Shown piece after piece: positions 46,964-56,635 of a stretch of DNA of 64,000 nucleotides. The stretch is from positions 1-64,000 of the forward strand of contig WFNB01000032.1 in the NCBI GenBank assembly GCA_015488755.1. Reading direction: 5' to 3'. This DNA is from Gammaproteobacteria bacterium. Its GTDB lineage: Bacteria; Pseudomonadota; Gammaproteobacteria; GRL18. Numbering within the stretch: position 1 is the stretch's first letter; every line of letters begins with the position of its first letter. The position numbers and the translations under genes were made by a program. The notes beneath the pieces were generated by a model. The model worked only from the letters and a program-made list of their open reading frames with translations. It was not told the DNA's origin and made no database searches.

Positions 46964-47198
46964 ATAAACCTTTAAATTTATTAAAAATACCAAGCATTTG
47001 CTATTCTATACGCTGATAAAATGTTATATATTAGTCTAAGTAAAAATAATAATAAGTTAAAACTCAAATACCTATGATACTTGCATGATTTTAGATTGAT
47101 TTTTATAAAGCTTACTTTGTGTAATTATCCCTATAACGGGTAGTGATTAATATACTTCAATAATATTGCTATTTTATAGACTTCTTAATAAGAACAAC

Positions 47199-48212
47199 AT
47201 GACTGAAAATAAACTAATGCAACTATCCATAAAGTCTTTGACGCTATACTCTGCCTTTTTAATGATATTTTTTACCAATACATTTTTGCTAAGTGAATCG
47301 TTTGCTGCGAGCAGTAGCTACATTAAATGCTGGAAAAACAAAGAGAATATGACAGAGTGCGGTAATCGTGTTCCAAGGGAGTATTATAACACGCAGGTTC
47401 GTTATATTGATAATTCAGGTATTACTAGAAAAATTAAAGAAAGAACAAAAACACAAGAAGAGATTGAGGCTCAAATTGAGTTACAACAATTACAAGCCAA
47501 AAAAGATAGAGAAAGAAAAAAACTGGTCGATTATGATCGAGTATTGTTAAAAACGTATCTTACTATTGATGACTTGCTCGGCTCTCTAAATTCAAGGCTT
47601 GCTATTATTGAATCGCGTAGCGCAATATTAGATTCAAACCTTACTATCAAAAAACGTAAATTTTCTGATTTGGTAAAACGGGCTGCAAATATAGAGCGAG
47701 CAGGCAAAAAAATACCCAAAGGACTTACCGAACAATTGGAATTGGCACGCAGTGATTTAAAAACCATACAAAATCGTAAAAAGGAGCAACAAGAGGAAAC
47801 TCGTAAGCTTAAAGAAGTTTTCGCTCATGATGTGGAACGCTTTATTTTAACTAAGTCTCAACGGATTAAATACAGCATGTCATCACCGAGTCAGTCAAAA
47901 AAATTACGTGCTGCACACCTTAGTTGTATTGATTCTCAATGTGATAAAAAATGGCAACAAGCAAATAATTTTATTAAGCAATATGCGACAACAAAGATTC
48001 TATACAATACCAATTCTATCTTAGTGACGGGCATTCCAATTAAAAATCATGATATTGCTATGAGTCTTTCAATATTGGATGCAGAAAAAAAATCAGAGAA
48101 AGTGATTATTTTTCAAATTCGTTGTAATCGCTTACGTGAAGGACAGGAGTTTTGTGATGGCAAAGAAATTAAGAATTTATTAAAAGAGTTTAAAACCATT
48201 GCTTACAACTAA
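47199..48212 (+). CDS. Secreted coiled-coil hypothetical protein
   Basis: Signal peptide (FLMIFFTNTFLLSESFAASS), N-terminal YIKCWKNKENMTECGNRVPREYYNTQ, long helical/coiled-coil middle, C-terminal Cys-containing region. Confidence 0.65.
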   Translation: MTENKLMQLSIKSLTLYSAFLMIFFTNTFLLSESFAASSSYIKCWKNKENMTECGNRVPREYYNTQVRYIDNSGITRKIKERTKTQEEIEAQIELQQLQAKKDRERKKLVDYDRVLLKTYLTIDDLLGSLNSRLAIIESRSAILDSNLTIKKRKFSDLVKRAANIERAGKKIPKGLTEQLELARSDLKTIQNRKKEQQEETRKLKEVFAHDVERFILTKSQRIKYSMSSPSQSKKLRAAHLSCIDSQCDKKWQQANNFIKQYATTKILYNTNSILVTGIPIKNHDIAMSLSILDAEKKSEKVIIFQIRCNRLREGQEFCDGKEIKNLLKEFKTIAYN

Positions 48213-48238
48213 ATAACAAGCTCTCTTAAATTAAGATA

Positions 48239-48835
48239 TTAGATTTTTTCTGATACTAAAAATGAACTTACAAGAGCCCATTTTTTAGGCCAATCTTCAT
48301 CTGGGTTTTTAGTAAACTGGCTTCTTACATACCGATTGAGTTGTCCCTCCAAAATACTCAGCAATAAACTGGCAAACAAGTGGCTATTACTACCTTGGTA
48401 GGAAAAGTGTTTGCTTAGCTCCCCTGCTCTTAATATTGACCTTAGCTGAGTTTCTATGCGTTCAAAAAACTGGTTGCTACGCTTAAGCAAACGCTCATTT
48501 TCACCGACTAAAGCATCCCCCAATAAAATACGAGTAATCCCTGGATTGCGTGTGGAAAATACTAGAATAATGGCCATAATATTTTCTATTTGTGCAATAG
48601 GGTCATTATTATTAGCTATTGACTGAGTAATAAGACCAAAAACAGCTGTTTCACTAAAGTCGATCAAGGCATCAAACATTTTTGCTTTACTAGGAAAGTG
48701 CCTATAAAGCGCCGCCTCTGAAACACCCACGGCTTTAGCAAGGTTTGCAGTGGTAATACGTTCCCCTGGCCTTTGCTCTAATTCCAGAGCAAGTGCCTGC
48801 AAAATCTGTTCTTTACGATTATTGGCTTTAGTCAT
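48239..48835 (-). CDS. slmA: Nucleoid occlusion factor SlmA (TetR family)
   Basis: RKEQILQALALELEQRPGERITTANLAKAVGVSEAALYRHFPSKAKMFDALIDF; synteny with dut/coaBC/radC. Confidence 0.92.
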   Translation of the reverse strand: MTKANNRKEQILQALALELEQRPGERITTANLAKAVGVSEAALYRHFPSKAKMFDALIDFSETAVFGLITQSIANNNDPIAQIENIMAIILVFSTRNPGITRILLGDALVGENERLLKRSNQFFERIETQLRSILRAGELSKHFSYQGSNSHLFASLLLSILEGQLNRYVRSQFTKNPDEDWPKKWALVSSFLVSEKI

Positions 48836-48855
48836 AATATTATGTGTCTTTAAAA

Positions 48856-49785
<930 letters not shown>

Positions 49786-49804
49786 TCAAAGTTATCGTTG
49801 TAAA

Positions 49805-52339
49805 TCAAAAGGGGAATTTTAGTTTTGGCTCAATAGCCATAAGAGCACTCTTAAAGGTACTGGCAATGCGTTGTAAGGCTTCTTCATCATCCGCTTCAAA
49901 ACGCAAAGTAAGGTTGTCAGTTGTATTAGAAGAGCGAACCAAGCCCCAACCATCAGAGTACTCCACTCGAATACCATCAATATCAATAATTTTTGCCTCA
50001 TCAAAACAACTAAGATCAGCGCTAAGTGTTTCTATAATCTCAGGGGCATTATCTGTCGCAATAAGAATTTCAGGCGTATTAAGTGAATCGGGTAGTTCAG
50101 CAAATACCTGGCGTGATTTTCTCAGATCAATAGATAACACTTCTAAAATTCTAGCGGCAACAAATAGGGCATCATCAAAGCCAAACCATCTCTCTTTAAT
50201 AAAAATATGACCACTCATTTCACCAGCAAGCAATGCGCCTGTTTCTAGCAATTTGCTCTTCATAAAGGAATGGCCACTTTTGCACATTTGTGTCTTACCG
50301 CCAAGTTCACGGACAAAACTATCTAGTTTCCATGTTGATTTAACATCATATAAAATAGTTGCATCGGAGTTTCGTGATAAAATATCTTTTGCTAGGAGCA
50401 TTAATATCCGATCGGGCCAGATAATTTCACCACCAGAGGAAACCAAAGCAATCCTGTCGCCATCACCATCAAAGGCAATACCAAGTTCAGATTTTGTTTC
50501 CATTACTTTTTCTATTAACTCAGACAAATTTTCAGGGCGACTGGGATCAGGAGCATGATTAGGGAAGTTCCCATCAACTTCTTCATTAATAATTGTAATA
50601 TTACAGCCAAGTTGTTCAAAAAATGTGCTGGCAAACTTTCCAGTGACACCATTAGCACAATCAATAACAATATTCATAGGGCGAGCTAAAATCACATTGC
50701 CTGTTATCTTAGTTATATACTCTTCTAAGACATTTGCTTGGGATAAAGTACCTTCTCCAGTAACACGTTCACCTTTAATGACTTTTTGTTTAAGCGCTTG
50801 TAACCTTGCTTGACTATAACTATGACCTGATAACATGATTTTCATGCCATTATAGTTTGCTGGATTATGGCTAGCGGTTACAATAATACCATTGCCTGCC
50901 GTTTTTGTTATGGCAGAAAAATAGAGTATTGGACTGCTGACCATACCAATATCCATGACATCAATACCACTTTCTAACAAGGCATCAATCAATGACTTGA
51001 CTAACTTTTCACTACTATTTCGGCCATCATAGCCAATTGAAATTTGGCTCTGTTGTTGCTCAACCATTTCTTTGGCAATACCATAGGCAATTTGTCGAAA
51101 TACTTCAGGGTTAACAAATTCACCTACGACACCTCTGATATCATAGGCTCTGAATATTTTATCTGTTACATGGTGTAAATATTCAGCTTCATCTTCATTA
51201 CTTTCGTCAAGGATAATGCCATTATTGGTATTGTATATACTATTAGTGATGTCCTTGCTTTTGGTAATATTAGGTGAATCATGAGTAGTGGCAACACTAT
51301 TGCTGGTGCTTTTATTCTGTTGCCTTTGAGGCAGTAAAATTTCTTGACTAATACGATATTTTTTAATTTTCAGGATAGCTAAAGTGATTGAAACTAAAAA
51401 TAATAGTATGCCTAAGAATAACGCAATGATAGCGGGCAATAGGGATAGGATAGGAGCAAAATCTTGTTGAGCTATTGGCCAAAATTTTAGCATCCATGGA
51501 GAATAAGGGATTTTTTTAGAAACACTTAAGGGCAGATATTGAAGCTCTTGAAGCCCTTTTTTTACCAACACAGTACGAAGGTTTGAAAAAGATTGAGTAA
51601 TTTCAAGATAGCCATTATCAGTACTAAAAGTAGCTATCAATTTATTTATAGCGCTTTGAGGGTAGTGAACGATAATAAATCCCAAAGTAATGTTTTTCTT
51701 TTGCTTAGTGTCCGTATAATTAACCCGCTTTGCTAAGATTAATTGAGCATTGTCTTCATTGGCACGATGTACTTCAGCACGGACATTAGAATCAAAATTG
51801 CTAGAGTGTATATTTTTGAGTTCATTTAAAAGAGACAGCATCGCATAGCCCATATTAGGCTGATCGATGATCTCATCATCTTTAAAATTAGCCGGAATAA
51901 TATTGATACTAACATTAGGACCTAAGCGTGCAGTGAGTTCAACTTTAAAAATGTCTTGCCAGTTGGGTTTGTTAAAATTCTTTATATAGTGATTACTTTG
52001 TAAGGTACGACTTACTACTGCAAATTTTTTCTTTAATATGAGTTGAGATTGTCTAGCAATTATATCTAATTCATTTTTGGCTTGTTGCGTTAAACTTTGT
52101 TTGTGGCTTTCGTCAGAATAGTCTTTTGCTAAAGAGGCACCATAGAGCAAGATAAAAGAAGCAATTAACATAAGTAAAAGATAGAAAAGACTGCGGATTA
52201 GTTGTTTTTTCTGATCATCAACAGGAATTTTTTCTTTTAAGTTTGATTTTTTTGAACGTTCTTTATTAAGATCTTGCCTACGATTTGAAGCAATTTCTTC
52301 ATCGATCATTGCCTGAATTTTTTCTTTTGTTTCATTCAT
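49805..52339 (-). CDS. algC: Phosphomannomutase/phosphoglucomutase with N-terminal membrane-anchored region
   Basis: Core KIFRAYDIRGVVGEFVNPEVFRQIAYG...TASHNPANYNGMKI...FDGDGDRIALV; two TM helices and intervening ~200 aa precede the core. Confidence 0.92.
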   Translation of the reverse strand: MNETKEKIQAMIDEEIASNRRQDLNKERSKKSNLKEKIPVDDQKKQLIRSLFYLLLMLIASFILLYGASLAKDYSDESHKQSLTQQAKNELDIIARQSQLILKKKFAVVSRTLQSNHYIKNFNKPNWQDIFKVELTARLGPNVSINIIPANFKDDEIIDQPNMGYAMLSLLNELKNIHSSNFDSNVRAEVHRANEDNAQLILAKRVNYTDTKQKKNITLGFIIVHYPQSAINKLIATFSTDNGYLEITQSFSNLRTVLVKKGLQELQYLPLSVSKKIPYSPWMLKFWPIAQQDFAPILSLLPAIIALFLGILLFLVSITLAILKIKKYRISQEILLPQRQQNKSTSNSVATTHDSPNITKSKDITNSIYNTNNGIILDESNEDEAEYLHHVTDKIFRAYDIRGVVGEFVNPEVFRQIAYGIAKEMVEQQQSQISIGYDGRNSSEKLVKSLIDALLESGIDVMDIGMVSSPILYFSAITKTAGNGIIVTASHNPANYNGMKIMLSGHSYSQARLQALKQKVIKGERVTGEGTLSQANVLEEYITKITGNVILARPMNIVIDCANGVTGKFASTFFEQLGCNITIINEEVDGNFPNHAPDPSRPENLSELIEKVMETKSELGIAFDGDGDRIALVSSGGEIIWPDRILMLLAKDILSRNSDATILYDVKSTWKLDSFVRELGGKTQMCKSGHSFMKSKLLETGALLAGEMSGHIFIKERWFGFDDALFVAARILEVLSIDLRKSRQVFAELPDSLNTPEILIATDNAPEIIETLSADLSCFDEAKIIDIDGIRVEYSDGWGLVRSSNTTDNLTLRFEADDEEALQRIASTFKSALMAIEPKLKFPF

Positions 52340-52443
52340 AAAATCAGATTCCCTTTGAATTCATTACTTAAACATCTTATGGCTGCTCTAAAATTGTGAA
52401 CAGGTTTGTCTACGTCTATACTATTTGTAAACGCCACAGATAA

Positions 52444-52457
52444 AGTAAGTGCTTACT
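52444..52457. promoter_or_regulatory. Palindromic 14-mer AGTAAGTGCTTACT (copy 1)
   Basis: Exact reverse complement of 54288-54301; resembles SlmA-type operator. Confidence 0.45.
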
Positions 52458-52465
52458 ATCGAGAA

Positions 52466-52498
52466 ATAGCCATACTTACTTAGTTAGATAGTGGCTAT
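52466..52498 (-). terminator. Stem-loop downstream of dut (ATAGCCA...TGGCTAT)
   Basis: Perfect 7-bp arms immediately after the dut stop on minus strand. Confidence 0.45.
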
Positions 52499-52502
52499 AT
52501 TT

Positions 52503-52958
52503 TCAGTGTGTTCCTGTATGCCCAAAGCCACCTTCTCCACGCTGGCTTTGTTCAAATGACTCAACAAGCTTAAATGTTGCTTGCACAACAGGAACAAACA
52601 CTAATTGTGCAACCCGCTCGCCCGGCTTAATGGTAAAAACCGTGTCACCTCTATTCCAACATGAGACAAAGAGTTGTCCCTGATAATCAGAATCAATTAG
52701 GCCGACTAGGTTACCCAATACGATACCATGTTTATGACCTAGGCCTGAGCGTGGCAGAATCACTGCCGCTAAATCATTATTAGCAATATGAATGGCAAAA
52801 CCAGTGGGGATTAAGAGTGTTTCTCCTGGTAAAAGATCATGTGGTTCATCAAGGATTGCTCTTAAATCTAGGCCTGCAGAGCCTTGTGTTGCATATTCTG
52901 GTAATGGAAATTCTGTACCAACTCTGGGGTCAAGAATTTTAATATCAACTTCATTCAT
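52503..52958 (-). CDS. dut: dUTP diphosphatase
   Basis: [53 protein letters not shown]. Confidence 0.97.
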   Translation of the reverse strand: MNEVDIKILDPRVGTEFPLPEYATQGSAGLDLRAILDEPHDLLPGETLLIPTGFAIHIANNDLAAVILPRSGLGHKHGIVLGNLVGLIDSDYQGQLFVSCWNRGDTVFTIKPGERVAQLVFVPVVQATFKLVESFEQSQRGEGGFGHTGTH

Positions 52959-53018
52959 AGCTTATGGATATCCTTCTGGAGTGTCAAATAAAGATTCCAT
53001 AGAAAGATTCTTTATTAT

Positions 53019-54269
53019 TTAATTAAAATAAAGTAAGGCAACTTCATTAAGTAATTGGCTTGCTAGCTGTTTTTTACTGGCCAGAGGCAATTTTTTTTGC
53101 CCCTGTAAAATTTCTTTTTTATGCCCTTCTTTATGCCATAGTTGTGCTTTCCAAAATAAGTGTAACTCATTATTATCGACTTCAAAACCTTGATCAGCAC
53201 CAACCTTATTAGCAACGATTATATCAAGATTTTTATTGTTTAATTTATTGCGTGCGTAGTTTTCAAGATTATCTGTCTCAGCGGCAAAACCGACACATAA
53301 AGGTTTATTCTCCAGCTTCGCAACATCAGATAAAATATCAGGATTTTTTTGTAATTCGATTATTAGGGTGTCCGCATTTTTTTTAATTTTTTTCTGGGCA
53401 AGCTTAATAGGACGATAATCAGCAACCGCAGCAGTAGCAATAAATATATCAGCCTGTGTGACTTCTTCAAAGACAGCATCATGCATTTCTTGAGCACTAC
53501 GAACAGTAACTAAGTCAACACCTGAAGGGGCATTTAATGCCACAGGGCCGCTGATAAGAGTCACCTTAGCTCCTTGCTTCTGTGCTACTTGAGCAATAGC
53601 ATACCCCATTTTACCACTACTACGATTACTAAGATAACGTACTGGGTCAATATCCTCGATAGTTGGACCTGCAGTAATTAAAATACGTTTGTTATACAGA
53701 GGTGTTTGCTCTGCTTGATTAGTGAATGTTTTTTGACAAGCCGATAATAGTACCTCAGGTTCTTCCATTCGGCCTGGACCATTATCACCGCAGGCTTGCT
53801 CACCAATGGCTGGCCCACAAATAGAAAGCCCATCTCTTTGAGATAGGCTATTAATATTATTTTTAGTGGCTTCATTTAACCACATTTGCTGGTTCATTGC
53901 CGGAGCAATCAATAGTGGAGCCTTACTTGCTAAGCATAATGTTGTCAGTAGATTATCAGCCATGCCACAAGTGATTTTAGCAATGGTATTGGCTGTTGCT
54001 GGAGCAATTAGAATTAAATCAGCCCATTGTGCCAATTCAATATGTCCCATACCAGCCTCAGCACTGAGATCAAATAATGAACTGCGTACTTCCTTAGTGG
54101 ATAACGCCTGAAAGGTAATACTACGAATGAATTGTTGGGCAGAAGCAGTCATAACCACTTGCACTTGAGCACCTTGTTTGATCAGCAGGCGCAAAAGTTC
54201 AGCAGATTTGTATGCAGCAACTCCACCACATACACCTAAAATAATTTTCTTTTGATTGAGAACGGACAT
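53019..54269 (-). CDS. coaBC: Bifunctional phosphopantothenoylcysteine decarboxylase/phosphopantothenate-cysteine ligase
   Basis: KKIILGVCGGVAAYKSAELLRLL; APAMNQQMW; ITAGPTIEDIDPVRYLSNRSSGKMGYAIA. Confidence 0.96.
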   Translation of the reverse strand: MSVLNQKKIILGVCGGVAAYKSAELLRLLIKQGAQVQVVMTASAQQFIRSITFQALSTKEVRSSLFDLSAEAGMGHIELAQWADLILIAPATANTIAKITCGMADNLLTTLCLASKAPLLIAPAMNQQMWLNEATKNNINSLSQRDGLSICGPAIGEQACGDNGPGRMEEPEVLLSACQKTFTNQAEQTPLYNKRILITAGPTIEDIDPVRYLSNRSSGKMGYAIAQVAQKQGAKVTLISGPVALNAPSGVDLVTVRSAQEMHDAVFEEVTQADIFIATAAVADYRPIKLAQKKIKKNADTLIIELQKNPDILSDVAKLENKPLCVGFAAETDNLENYARNKLNNKNLDIIVANKVGADQGFEVDNNELHLFWKAQLWHKEGHKKEILQGQKKLPLASKKQLASQLLNEVALLYFN

Positions 54270-54287
54270 AGGGCTATTTTACCGATT

Positions 54288-54301
54288 AGTAAGCACTTAC
54301 T
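54288..54301. promoter_or_regulatory. Palindromic 14-mer AGTAAGCACTTACT (copy 2)
   Basis: Exact reverse complement of 52444-52457; in the coaBC-radC divergent spacer. Confidence 0.45.
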
Positions 54302-54430
54302 GCAACACTAAAAAGCAAACAAAATGGCCTTTGTAAGAAAATGCCTGCAAGTGAAACAAATACTATCAGTTAAGATGTTTAGTAAGAGCATGAGTGATGG
54401 CATAGATTTATAAATTTTTTGGAGAGCAAG

Positions 54431-55105
54431 ATGACAATTATTGACTGGCCTGAGGCTGAACGCCCAAGGGAGAAGCTGTTACAACGGGGTGCAGAGGCAC
54501 TGACAGATGCTGAATTATTGGCTATTTTTTTACGCACAGGAACAAAGGGTTTAACAGCAATTGATCTAGCCTATATTTTACTAAATGAATTTTCTTCATT
54601 ACGCAATTTATTTAATGCCAGTTTAGAAGAGTTTTGCCAATGCAAAGGGGTTGGGCCGGCCAAATATGTACAATTGCAAGCAGTATTGGCAATGTCAAAG
54701 CGCTATCTTCATGAAACACTGGCACAGCAGGATGTTATTAGTAACCCTCAAGCTTCCCAACAATATTTAATTCAACAACTTAGAGACCGGCCTCATGAAG
54801 TGTTTGCGGTTTTATTTTTAGACAACCGCCATCAGGTTATTAAATTTGAAGAATTATTTCATGGTACTATTGATGGGGCATCAGTCTATCCAAGAGAAGT
54901 CGTTAAAAAAGCACTTGAGTATAATGCGGCGGCACTTATTATTGCCCATAACCATCCATCAGGGGTCGCTGAACCAAGCCTTGCAGATGAACAAATAACA
55001 TTACGTCTTAGAGAAGCACTGGCCTTAGTCGATATTCGTTTACTGGATCATTTTATTATTGGCAATGGGGAAACCATTTCCCTAGCGCAACGAGGTATCC
55101 TTTGA
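54431..55105 (+). CDS. radC: DNA repair protein RadC (JAB/MPN domain)
   Basis: [58 protein letters not shown] 54431 after GGAGAG. Confidence 0.95.
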   Translation: MTIIDWPEAERPREKLLQRGAEALTDAELLAIFLRTGTKGLTAIDLAYILLNEFSSLRNLFNASLEEFCQCKGVGPAKYVQLQAVLAMSKRYLHETLAQQDVISNPQASQQYLIQQLRDRPHEVFAVLFLDNRHQVIKFEELFHGTIDGASVYPREVVKKALEYNAAALIIAHNHPSGVAEPSLADEQITLRLREALALVDIRLLDHFIIGNGETISLAQRGIL

Positions 55106-55120
55106 TGCGGTTCGGTTATC

Positions 55121-55157
55121 TAACTTGAACGCTGGATAAAATGATTTTGAAAATAAC
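55121..55157. repeat. Partial copy (C) of the dispersed intergenic repeat
   Basis: TAACTTGAACGCTGGATAAAATGATTTTGAAAATAAC vs TAACCTGAACTTTGGATAAGATGATCTTGAAAATAAC (32/37). Confidence 0.7.
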
Positions 55158-55185
55158 GTGTTTATACTAGAAATACATGGTTACT

Positions 55186-55644
55186 TTAAGGATTATTGCT
55201 TATTCGAACGATAACATCAAAGGAATCAATTTTACTATCTTTGGGAAGTTCATTTTGTATAAAGGAGGGATCAATATGTTTTTGTATATCAATTAATAGG
55301 CCCGTATCGACATTATAGAAATGTTGATGTGGTTTGGTATTGGTATCATAAAAAGTTTTTGTTGAATCAACAAAAATCTCATTAAGTAAGCCTTTTTTAA
55401 CAAATAAGCCTAATGTATTATAAACAGTCGCCTGAGATACCTTCGTGTGCTTAGCTGCTACTGCTGTGTATATTTGTTCAGCCGTCATATGCTGGTGTTT
55501 TGCTAATAGCATATTAGCAATGGCAATTCGCTGTGCAGTAGGATAAATACCATGAATACGAAGAGACTCACTAGCATTATAGGTAGTATTGGGTACAGAA
55601 TTGTCCGTGGCTAATTTTTTTAAAGGCATAATAATACAGGTCAT
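55186..55644 (-). CDS. Fur family transcriptional regulator (PerR/Irr-like, no CxxC structural zinc motifs)
   Basis: RIHGIYPTAQRIAIANMLLAKHQHMTAEQIYTAV...VSQATVYNTLGLFVKKGLL...KPHQHFYNVDTG. Confidence 0.88.
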   Translation of the reverse strand: MTCIIMPLKKLATDNSVPNTTYNASESLRIHGIYPTAQRIAIANMLLAKHQHMTAEQIYTAVAAKHTKVSQATVYNTLGLFVKKGLLNEIFVDSTKTFYDTNTKPHQHFYNVDTGLLIDIQKHIDPSFIQNELPKDSKIDSFDVIVRISNNP

Positions 55645-55708
55645 TAAGAATATTAAAAGATCAGTATAGCATAATTTTATAGGTAGTTATGCTAATCCAT
55701 AAAATTAG

Positions 55709-55731
55709 CTAACACTTGAAGTAAGTGTTAG
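55709..55731. promoter_or_regulatory. Inverted repeat CTAACACTT-gaagt-AAGTGTTAG in the Fur-rubrerythrin spacer
   Basis: Perfect 9-bp arms. Confidence 0.45.
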
Positions 55732-55783
55732 TACTATTATTAAATTATAAAAGAAAATACCAAGGCTTATCTTTAAGTTTTCT

Positions 55784-55798
55784 TTATAATGATTCTAA
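55784..55798. promoter_or_regulatory. Candidate PerR box TTATAATGATTCTAA
   Basis: 14/15 match to the PerR consensus TTATAATNATTATAA (N counted as match), upstream of rubrerythrin. Confidence 0.55.
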
Positions 55799-55905
55799 AT
55801 ATAATGTATTTCATCTGGAATCTGCTATTATCACTTATTTATAACCGTATTTTCTGAGTAGTTTTTAAGAATTTTTTCTAATATCAAATAATGAGGCCTA
55901 TTAAC

Positions 55906-56565
55906 ATGAGACAATATGAATCCTATCAATGTAAACACTGTGGTAATGTTGTAGAAGTGCAGACTGCTGGTGGTGGAACATTGACCTGTTGTGGTGAAGC
56001 AATGACAATGGCGACAGAAAACTTAACCTTAGTTAATTTAATGAAAGCTTTTGCAGGTGAATCTCAGGCAAGAAACAAGTATGAATATTTTTCTAAAGTT
56101 GCTCAAAAAGAAGGCTATCGGGATATTGCCGAGCATTTTCAACGAGCAGCCAATAATGAAAAAGTCCATGCTAAACTTGAACTGGCATTACACAATCGTA
56201 TGCTGAGTCAAAGCAAAAATAACTTTGGTAATACCCAAGAGAACTTAATCTCTGCCATTGCTGGCGAAAGCTATGAAAATATTACCATGTACCCAGATTT
56301 TGCCGCCATTGCAGAAGCTGAAGGGCATCAAGAAGCAGCAACTCTTTTTAAGGGAATTGGTCAAATAGAGGTGGAGCATGAAAACATGTATAAAATGCTT
56401 TTAGACAGACTGGAGGCAAAGGCTGAATTTGTCAGTGAAAATGATAATGAAGCTTGGATTTGTGAGGTCTGTGGTCATGTGCATTATGGTAAAAAAGCGT
56501 TAAATATATGCCCTGTGTGTAACCATCCTCAGGAATATCAATCACGATTAAATAGCAAAAAATAG
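55906..56565 (+). CDS. Desulforubrerythrin-type protein (desulforedoxin-like + rubrerythrin diiron + rubredoxin domains)
   Basis: [49 protein letters not shown]...[48 protein letters not shown]. Confidence 0.9.
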   Translation: MRQYESYQCKHCGNVVEVQTAGGGTLTCCGEAMTMATENLTLVNLMKAFAGESQARNKYEYFSKVAQKEGYRDIAEHFQRAANNEKVHAKLELALHNRMLSQSKNNFGNTQENLISAIAGESYENITMYPDFAAIAEAEGHQEAATLFKGIGQIEVEHENMYKMLLDRLEAKAEFVSENDNEAWICEVCGHVHYGKKALNICPVCNHPQEYQSRLNSKK

Positions 56566-56592
56566 GCTCTTATCTATTTTTGGACGGGCTCC

Positions 56593-56619
56593 TAGGATCT
56601 TATTTACAATAAGATCCTA
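56593..56619. terminator. Perfect 12-bp hairpin between convergent genes (probable bidirectional terminator)
   Basis: TAGGATCTTATT-tac-AATAAGATCCTA. Confidence 0.6.
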
Positions 56620-56635
56620 ATAATGTACTTAGAGG

